The notes below the pieces were generated by a model. That model worked only from the letters and a program-made list of their open reading frames with translations. It did no database searches and had not been told where the DNA came from. Position numbers and translations under genes: made by a program. From assembly GCA_947169935.1 (NCBI GenBank), contig CAMVRS010000017.1:1-35901 (forward strand): a stretch of DNA of 35,901 nucleotides, written 5' to 3'. Below, piece by piece: positions 30,191-35,901 of the stretch (position 1 is its first letter; every line of letters begins with the position of its first letter). This DNA is from an uncultured Lachnospiraceae bacterium (GTDB lineage: Bacteria > Bacillota > Clostridia > Lachnospirales > Lachnospiraceae).

Positions 30191-31606
30191 TTATTTTCTT
30201 GATTTCAATTCCGGATGTTTGAGATAGAATTCATTCTTATCGGCATACATGATCTCATCTGCTTCGTGCAGACCGTCCAGTATATCTCTCTGATCTTCCT
30301 TAAAACTGTAACCTATGGCAAAACTTACATTTCCGTAGGATGCAGAATCCTTCCTGACTCTTTCTATCTTTTTCTGCAGATCTTCACGGGTGATATCGGG
30401 AACCAGTACCAGAAACTCATCTCCGCCTGCCCTGTAGATCTCGTCCCCTATAAATACGTTCTGAAGAACCATTGCCGCATTTTTCAGCAGCAGATCCCCG
30501 GCCTGATGTCCGTCATTGTCATTTGTGGTTTTAAGTCCGTTCAGATCCGCAAATACCACGCCCAGAGTATGCTTATCCTCTGTTTTTTCGGAACCTATGG
30601 AATCTATACGGTTATTCATGGCGTTACGGTTTAATACGCCCGTAAGCATATCCATAGTGCTGAGTCTGTGAAGGCGGTTGAGCAGCTGATAATTGGAGAT
30701 CTCGGAAGCCAGGAAGAATGTGGTAAGCTCCAGGGTTTCCTTTATCCGCAGGGTATTCTTCACTTCAAAATTTGTAGCCCAGATATAACCCAGCAGATCA
30801 CCGCCGACTTTCAGCGCGAACAATACGATACTGTTAACCTGAGCCCTGTGCAGGGATTCATACCATGCCGGGTTTTTCTCTTTAATGGGCGCCATATCTT
30901 CTTCATTTTTAGCAATAAGGCAGGAAGTTCCGGCCAGTATGGCAGACCAGGATACCACAAGATTGAAATGCTCTTCATCACCCCAGTGGTTCATAGGGAT
31001 CCTTCTGGCTGTATCTGCATAAGCCTGAGCCAGCATGGAGCAGCTGCGGCTTGCATAGTCTACAAGGAGAAGGCATACATGCCTTGCATCACAGATCCTG
31101 CGTATATCTGCCACCACGTCATTTACGGTGCCCACAAAATCGTTTGTACCGCGGAGTTTGATACAGGTGTTAAGGACATCAGAAGCAGTCTCCCGCGAAA
31201 GATTCGAAAGGATCCCGTTACTCTGCTCTGCGGAAAGCTGTATGGAATACAGGCAATATCCCAGGTCTTCCTTATCAGATTCAAGGGGAAGCATGTAGAT
31301 ATTAAACCAGGTATCAAAGAATTCAGGATGAACAACGGTATGTATAGGCTGTTTCAGTATTGCACAGCGATAACAGTAATCTTCAAATACACGGTCTTTA
31401 TCGAAATAATTTTCATACTCACTGCCGGATATCAGTTCATGAGAATACATCCTGTTTCCGGTTTCGTGACCTGCTTTAAGCGAATCCAGATAAGCCCTGT
31501 TGCCGCAAATGATACGGATCTTTCCGCAGATCCCGTCGGAAAGCTTTTCTACGGACAATACACAGCTTGTAGTAATAATTCCGTCAACGAATTTTTGGTA
31601 GTCCAC
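30191..31606 (-). CDS. GAF/GGDEF diguanylate cyclase, GTG start
   Basis: A 471-aa cytoplasmic protein. The N-terminal region is PAS-like (about residues 1-125), a GAF-like domain spans about 150-290, a short coiled coil follows, then a GGDEF domain with AGGDEF near residues 391-396 and metal-binding Asp in FADLNGLK. The intact motif implies c-di-GMP synthesis. No RxxD inhibitory site is seen five residues before it. The start is placed at GTG 31606, because AAGGAG lies exactly six bases before it. An in-frame ATG at 31639 would include that SD in the coding part and has no ribosome site. It follows the 56-aa peptide gene. Confidence 0.87.
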   Translation of the reverse strand: MDYQKFVDGIITTSCVLSVEKLSDGICGKIRIICGNRAYLDSLKAGHETGNRMYSHELISGSEYENYFDKDRVFEDYCYRCAILKQPIHTVVHPEFFDTWFNIYMLPLESDKEDLGYCLYSIQLSAEQSNGILSNLSRETASDVLNTCIKLRGTNDFVGTVNDVVADIRRICDARHVCLLLVDYASRSCSMLAQAYADTARRIPMNHWGDEEHFNLVVSWSAILAGTSCLIAKNEEDMAPIKEKNPAWYESLHRAQVNSIVLFALKVGGDLLGYIWATNFEVKNTLRIKETLELTTFFLASEISNYQLLNRLHRLSTMDMLTGVLNRNAMNNRIDSIGSEKTEDKHTLGVVFADLNGLKTTNDNDGHQAGDLLLKNAAMVLQNVFIGDEIYRAGGDEFLVLVPDITREDLQKKIERVRKDSASYGNVSFAIGYSFKEDQRDILDGLHEADEIMYADKNEFYLKHPELKSRK

Positions 31607-31650
31607 ATTTATCTCCTTATCACGCCCGTATGGGCACACTCCATGATGTA

Positions 31651-31821
31651 TTACTCAAGAAAATACTGCATCATCTCATATCTGAGCCTGCTGCCCTCGA
31701 CTATCTCGGGCGGCAATAAAGCCCTCGCCACCAGCTTAAGATCATCCGATTCTATATCCGTACGCTTAAGATTGGCGTAATCACCGTCAATGCTTACTAC
31801 TTCATAATACCAGGTTTCCAT
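31651..31821 (-). CDS. Small 56-aa protein, DUF3006-like in outline
   Basis: A 56-aa reading frame beginning METWYYEVVSIDGDYANL and ending RYEMMQYFLE. GAGGAGAGGAG lies seven bases before the ATG. It fills the gap between two GGDEF genes with correct operon spacing (13 bases from the upstream stop), so it is very likely translated. The sequence (short beta strands, then LPPEIVEGSRL) recalls small DUF3006-type proteins, but I cannot assign it firmly. Function unknown. Its position suggests a partner of the c-di-GMP enzymes or a simple passenger. Confidence 0.7.
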   Translation of the reverse strand: METWYYEVVSIDGDYANLKRTDIESDDLKLVARALLPPEIVEGSRLRYEMMQYFLE

Positions 31822-31834
31822 AGCGCTCCTCTCC

Positions 31835-33169
31835 TCACTGCTCTATGATTATGCCGCCGTAATATTCGGGATTTCCTTCATTGTCGCATAATACAAAAGC
31901 TCTGGGCTGCAATACCACATAGGATCCGTCCGGTCTGCGCGCACGATACTTAAAGTCCTTGGGGTCACCCTTTCCGCTTATCAGTGAATCCACTATCTCT
32001 TTATATTTGGTCAGATCATCGGGATGGACATATTTCTGCCAGGTCTTTCCCGCATGATACATATATTCAGACTCAAAACCGTAATCGTCTGCCAGCAGAG
32101 CGGACCATCTGGAATAATCGTACCTCAGATCGTTTAAGAATATATATCCGCCTCCCGATATAGTGAGCAGCGCATCAAACATCGCATCCAGCTTCCTTTT
32201 CCGGCCGTCCGGGATCGGTACCTCCATTTTAGTCGCATTTCCAAGTTTCCCGGCCGGAAATCCGTTCTTTAATACTCTCTTATTCTCATACATGTCCAGA
32301 TCGGCGCGCTTGAAAACATCCGCAAACTTTGCATCAGACGCAGATTCATATACCGACAGACCGCAGGCGATCACGGGACCGGAACGCGAACGGCCGTTAG
32401 CATAGGATTCCCTTCTTAAATTCTCAAGCAGTTCTTCCCTGATATCAAATTCTTCACCGGTAAGGATCACGACAAATTCATCCCCGCCTATACGGTATAC
32501 CTGGCTGCGGCTGAACACCTCGCAGATCATGCGGCAGGCCCTGCGCACCATCTCATCGCCGAAACTGTGGCCTCTGTTATCATTAAAACGTTTAAGATCG
32601 TTGATATCACACATTACGATACCGAATCTGAGATCCGCATCTGCCTGGCGTATCCTGTTATCTATAGACTGGCTCAGTTCATTGAATGCGCTGTTATTTT
32701 TGATCCCTGTCAGCTCATCCATCCTGGCCCTGCGCTCTATAGACTGGATCCTCTTCCTCTGTTCCTCTTTTTCCCTGACTTCGTCATCAAAGTTTTCCAT
32801 ACAGAACAGGAAATGTTTTTTATCCTTACAGAGTTCGTCGACATGGCGAATATATATTATTTTTCCGTCCATGATTATCCTGCACCCCATGGAATAAGAC
32901 CCGTTCTTTGTTAGATTCCCAATGATGATCTCTTTATCATGAGCGTTCAATACCATATCAAGGTCTTCGGGATGAACGTATTTTTGGGCAGTAGCCCTGA
33001 ACATTGCATAAAAATCTTCCCCTTCTGCAGGGATATGATCTTCAGCGAATATCTGTGAGGGAACAAATACCTTATAACCCCCCGATTCCACATCTACGAG
33101 AATAACGCTGTCGTAATGGGCTGCCAGCGTATCCGCTATCAGATTGAATGATGTCTGATCTATATTCAT
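31835..33169 (-). CDS. PAS-GGDEF-PAS diguanylate cyclase
   Basis: A 444-aa cytoplasmic protein. A PAS-like domain (about residues 15-125) leads through a charged coiled coil (REKEEQRKRIQSIERRAR) to a GGDEF domain (about 145-300), with CDINDLKRFND and intact IGGDEF near 228. A second PAS domain then forms the C-terminus (about 325-444, ending in YYGGIIIEQ). A sensory domain after the GGDEF is unusual, since cyclases normally end with it. The active-site motif is intact, so c-di-GMP synthesis is expected. GGAGG lies ten bases before the ATG. It follows the HD-GYP gene by 38 bases, so maker and breaker of the messenger share a transcript. Confidence 0.9.
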   Translation of the reverse strand: MNIDQTSFNLIADTLAAHYDSVILVDVESGGYKVFVPSQIFAEDHIPAEGEDFYAMFRATAQKYVHPEDLDMVLNAHDKEIIIGNLTKNGSYSMGCRIIMDGKIIYIRHVDELCKDKKHFLFCMENFDDEVREKEEQRKRIQSIERRARMDELTGIKNNSAFNELSQSIDNRIRQADADLRFGIVMCDINDLKRFNDNRGHSFGDEMVRRACRMICEVFSRSQVYRIGGDEFVVILTGEEFDIREELLENLRRESYANGRSRSGPVIACGLSVYESASDAKFADVFKRADLDMYENKRVLKNGFPAGKLGNATKMEVPIPDGRKRKLDAMFDALLTISGGGYIFLNDLRYDYSRWSALLADDYGFESEYMYHAGKTWQKYVHPDDLTKYKEIVDSLISGKGDPKDFKYRARRPDGSYVVLQPRAFVLCDNEGNPEYYGGIIIEQ

Positions 33170-33207
33170 TAAATGTTGTCCTCCGTTATTGATCCGATAT
33201 CATTATA

Positions 33208-35601
33208 TCATGCATTTTTGCCCTGATAAAGCCGTATATTCGTAAGCGCACACTGGTCGCCTGTCAGAGCCAGGTAAACATCTTTGGTATCATCCAGTAT
33301 TGTAGTCGTACTGTATACGGCAATGCCCAGATTTTCCGTACGCATGAATATCTTATTATCTTCCCGGCGCACAGTCACCGTAACATCAAGTCCCTGCTTA
33401 TTTTTCTCCATCCAGTCGTCCCAGTCCGTAAATTCCCTGGTCTGTTCGACGCTGACGTTGTTTTTCACCTGCTCTTCGGATTCCCAGTTTTCCCCGTCCA
33501 GTTTAAGCAGGAAGAACTCACGGAAATTGTCCCCGTCAACCTGTCCGTTATCCGATGCGAAAATGCAGAAGTATGGGCAGTGCCATACCAGACGCGCTGT
33601 AGGATAGCTCATGGTATGGAAACTAAGCGTTATACTGTCACGGATAGGTATACCCTGTGTTGACGCCAGTCTGGGGCCGTCGATCTCGATATTGGGCAGA
33701 TCACCCACCGGACAGTCCCTGGTGTAGCTTATTTCCCTGACGATGCGGGGTATGGCTACAGGCGCAGACTTCTCATCAGCGTTTTCAACACGTATGTTAT
33801 GGATCTCGCAGTGTTCACCGCTTAATGATATAAAAGTATAACGCGCGGTATCGGGCAACGCCAGCACTACCTGGATCTCCTGCTTGCCGCCGCATATACG
33901 CACCATCAGATGATCCCTGTTCCTTATGGCTTCGATCAGATATCTCTGGCCATGCTCGGTATCAGCCACATCCAGGTAATCCGATCTGGTGGCATGATCG
34001 GAATACCTTACATCGCTCTTTCTGATGTGGCCTTCCTTCACCTTTCCGTCCAGCCTGATCTGCGCAAATTCATAATAAAGCAGATCCTTATTTTCTTCTT
34101 CCCCGGGATGTACGATCCCATCCAGGGAGTCAAATACTATCAATGTAGGAAGGCTTTCCTTCAGATCATATCCTTCATCCGGCTGGCTGCACAGCATGAT
34201 ATCGGTCTTCTTCATCGTGATCGCGATACCTTCGGTGCATTCATGATAAATGCTTTCGCAGCGCAGTCCCTTCGCAGATTGGAGATTGGCACCGGACACG
34301 CTTTCTTTCATATGGTATTCGATATCCAGATCGATCATGTGTATCATGATCTTTGCAAACTCCGGATCGAACTGTTTGCCCATGCCCTTTACAAGTTCTT
34401 CCCTGACTATATGCTGCGGTATGGCTTCACGGTAACTTCTGTTGGAAGTCATGGCGTCATATGCATCGGCTACCGCGATTATCCTGGCGATCTCCGGAAT
34501 ATCTTCGCCTTTTTTACCTTCGGGATAACCTTTGCCGTCATAACGTTCATGATGGTAATGCGCTCCTATGCTGAGCCAGGGGGTCTCGCTTATATTCGAA
34601 AGGATCTGGCTGCCCACAACGGGGTGTTTCCTTATCTCATCAAATTCTTCTTTCGAAAGCTTTCCGTTCTTGGAAAGGATCTCCATGGGAACGCCTATCT
34701 TGCCCACATCATGCAGAAGCGCCGCATCATAGACCCTGTCACATTCTTCTTCGGTCCTGCCTATCTCACGGGCTATCATCCTGGAGTATTCGGCAACGCG
34801 CATTGAATGGCCGTTAGTGTATTTATCCTTGGCATCTATGGCGTTTGCCAGCGCCTCCATGACTTCCTTAGTAAGCTTCTTCAGTTTTACACCGGATTCT
34901 TCCACCTGTTCAACATAGGCGTCCAGTTTTTCATTCAGAGCCTGACGGTATACGGTAGCAAGGTAGATATAGTATTCCAGTAAGCACAGCGCCGTTACGG
35001 GATTGGTATACTCAGACACATTACTCATCTCCAGCAGTGCTGCCAGCACCGCCTGGATAAGCAGGGTAGCAAGGATTATCGTCTTTCTTCTGTTGCCTTC
35101 GCTGAATGAACGTATCGAACAGTATAAAAGCATAAGAAGATACAGGAACTGGGTTACATATATCGTTTTGCTTAAAGGTCCGCCGCCCCATTTGTTGCTC
35201 TCGTCTATATGAAAAGCCAGACTGCTGCCGAAAAGCGCAGTAGCATATACGCAGGCGTTTATGATCGCAGGGATAACGCATAAGAATCTGTATCTTTTTC
35301 TATCCAGTATTATGAGCAGCTCGGCAAGTATCACACAGGGACGCATGATATAGCCCATAGTGCTCATGAGCGTACGGGTCTGCACAACATCGGCAGCCTC
35401 GGCAGCCGCCAGACCGCTCACATCCGTATATTTATCCAGCAGTCCGACTATAGTAAGACCCACGATAAGAACGATACTTACGCGGAAAAGATTAGTCGCA
35501 GGTATCTTAACATCCCTGTTCACTATCATCAGCGCCAGCAGAGCGAACAGGATCATGATCGTCATAAAATTAGTAACGTAATAAGTATAAAGCAGTTCCA
35601 T
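33208..35601 (-). CDS. Membrane HD-GYP phosphodiesterase with duplicated C-terminal domain
   Basis: A 797-aa protein. The N-terminal 225 residues contain six or seven membrane helices, then a short coiled coil. An HD-GYP domain spans about 240-435, with H265 in NGHSMRVAEY, the HD pair H297/D298 in LLHDVGKIG, and the GYP motif at 358-360 (GKGYPEG). All key residues are present, so c-di-GMP hydrolysis is expected. The remaining 360 residues are beta-rich and contain two similar units, about 485-605 and 675-795. Each has an (E)F..(I/L)(R/K)LDG segment and ends in L(S/T)G(E/D).C..(..)NIR. They look like jelly-roll (concanavalin-like) domains, but inside the cell. The ribosome site is weak (GGATG). 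The P-type ATPase gene ends 18 bases upstream. Confidence 0.9.
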   Translation of the reverse strand: MELLYTYYVTNFMTIMILFALLALMIVNRDVKIPATNLFRVSIVLIVGLTIVGLLDKYTDVSGLAAAEAADVVQTRTLMSTMGYIMRPCVILAELLIILDRKRYRFLCVIPAIINACVYATALFGSSLAFHIDESNKWGGGPLSKTIYVTQFLYLLMLLYCSIRSFSEGNRRKTIILATLLIQAVLAALLEMSNVSEYTNPVTALCLLEYYIYLATVYRQALNEKLDAYVEQVEESGVKLKKLTKEVMEALANAIDAKDKYTNGHSMRVAEYSRMIAREIGRTEEECDRVYDAALLHDVGKIGVPMEILSKNGKLSKEEFDEIRKHPVVGSQILSNISETPWLSIGAHYHHERYDGKGYPEGKKGEDIPEIARIIAVADAYDAMTSNRSYREAIPQHIVREELVKGMGKQFDPEFAKIMIHMIDLDIEYHMKESVSGANLQSAKGLRCESIYHECTEGIAITMKKTDIMLCSQPDEGYDLKESLPTLIVFDSLDGIVHPGEEENKDLLYYEFAQIRLDGKVKEGHIRKSDVRYSDHATRSDYLDVADTEHGQRYLIEAIRNRDHLMVRICGGKQEIQVVLALPDTARYTFISLSGEHCEIHNIRVENADEKSAPVAIPRIVREISYTRDCPVGDLPNIEIDGPRLASTQGIPIRDSITLSFHTMSYPTARLVWHCPYFCIFASDNGQVDGDNFREFFLLKLDGENWESEEQVKNNVSVEQTREFTDWDDWMEKNKQGLDVTVTVRREDNKIFMRTENLGIAVYSTTTILDDTKDVYLALTGDQCALTNIRLYQGKNA

Positions 35602-35619
35602 ATTATGACATCCGTATTA

Positions 35620-35901
35620 TCAGAGATTTCTTTCCTTCTTTATATCAAGGCGCTCTTTTGCAAGAGTGATAGCTGCATTGATCATCACGCCTGCCACAGC
35701 GATCAGTATTATCGCGGCAATATCCTTGAAGTTCACTGCGGAAAGCTTGAGCAGTGAACGCATCGGAGGAATGAGCAGCACTCCCAGCTGCAGCACTATA
35801 CCGATGAGGGTTATCACGTTAAGCGCTTTATTATTCCAGGATTCCTTTGTTGCAAAAGCCAGACTGCCCTTTGTCTTACATACATAAGCCATGAGCATCT
35901 C
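35620..35901 (-). CDS. P2-type cation ATPase, C-terminal fragment (cut by window edge)
   Basis: The last 93 or so residues of a gene that continues past the right edge. It has two membrane helices (VITLIGIVLQLGVLLIPPM and IAAIILIAVAGVMINAAI), then a basic end with the ERLDIKKERNL tail. The arrangement WNNKALN..L-IPPM-..F matches the cation_ATPase_C region of Ca2+/Mg2+-type P-ATPases. Catalytic motifs lie outside the window, so identity and substrate rest on this tail alone. Confidence 0.7.
   Translation of the reverse strand, partial: EMLMAYVCKTKGSLAFATKESWNNKALNVITLIGIVLQLGVLLIPPMRSLLKLSAVNFKDIAAIILIAVAGVMINAAITLAKERLDIKKERNL

Noticed and set aside
30668-31780. Long plus-strand open frame (370 codons)
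   Set aside because: Antisense to the GAF-GGDEF gene and the small 56-aa gene; the protein is rich in Cys, His and Ile with no family resemblance and no SD. It is a shadow of codon bias.
33910-34806. Plus-strand open frame of 298 codons
   Set aside because: Antisense to the HD-GYP gene, no recognisable domain, no promoter or ribosome site.
1-35901. CRISPR arrays, tRNA or rRNA genes, transposases, phage genes, riboswitches
   Set aside because: Read for on both strands by eye; no regularly spaced repeats, cloverleaf-like gene, integrase or recognisable aptamer was seen. Weak tRNA-like or riboswitch signals could still be missed without covariance models.

Overview
The window reads as a chromosomal segment of an anaerobic Gram-positive Clostridia, most likely Lachnospiraceae (Butyrivibrio/Roseburia-like). 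This is an inference. It rests on AGGAGG-type ribosome sites, TTGACA/TATAAT promoters, lipobox lipoproteins with no outer-membrane genes, a FeoB-associated Cys-rich protein, a LytTR/DUF3021 pair, cytoplasmic glycan enzymes and several GGDEF/HD-GYP proteins. Nearly every gene is on the minus strand, so operons read from high to low coordinates. I saw no rRNA, tRNA, CRISPR array, transposase or phage gene.

Layout from left to right. (1) 1-189 is gene-free and holds a probable promoter for a gene off the left edge. (2) 190-2799 encodes a large CbxX/SpoVK-type AAA protein. (3) 2882-7283 is a compact drug-resistance-type operon: TetR regulator, MATE efflux pump, and a PEP-synthase-like phosphotransferase built like rifampin phosphotransferase. 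Its promoter carries an 11-bp inverted repeat. (4) 7410-13037 is a seven-gene iron operon: feoA, feoB, a Cys-rich membrane peptide, an HMA-domain membrane protein, a DtxR regulator, a small DUF6110-like membrane protein, and a P1B-type ATPase with an Arg-rich N-terminus and no CPC motif. The last genes resemble the fez (ferrosome) loci that build iron-storage organelles. Three TTAGCT-type boxes lie in and around the feoA promoter, and a second DtxR gene diverges from it.

(5) 13693-15438 is a GH-like protein of unknown activity. (6) 15603-18333 holds a DUF2225 protein, a DUF3021/LytTR membrane-protein/regulator pair and a PPP-type phosphatase. (7) 18386-21167 holds two lipoproteins, one a clostripain-family (C11) protease and the other an acidic helical-repeat protein. 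(8) 21342-28397 is a close-packed run of Na+/H+-type antiporter, TrkA protein, GH74-like enzyme and GH36 alpha-galactosidase. (9) 28446-35601 is a c-di-GMP run: HD-GYP phosphodiesterase with a duplicated C-terminal domain, a PAS-GGDEF-PAS protein, a 56-aa peptide, a GAF-GGDEF protein, then a cytoplasmic polysaccharide deacetylase and an alpha/beta esterase. (10) The right edge holds the C-terminus of a P2-type cation ATPase.

The most interesting parts are the combined Feo-import/ferrosome-like operon with its operator array, the rifampin-phosphotransferase-like operon, the HD-GYP protein with a tandem C-terminal domain, a probable leaderless antiporter mRNA, and a dispersed palindromic repeat that appears to have supplied the stop codon of the GH74-like gene.
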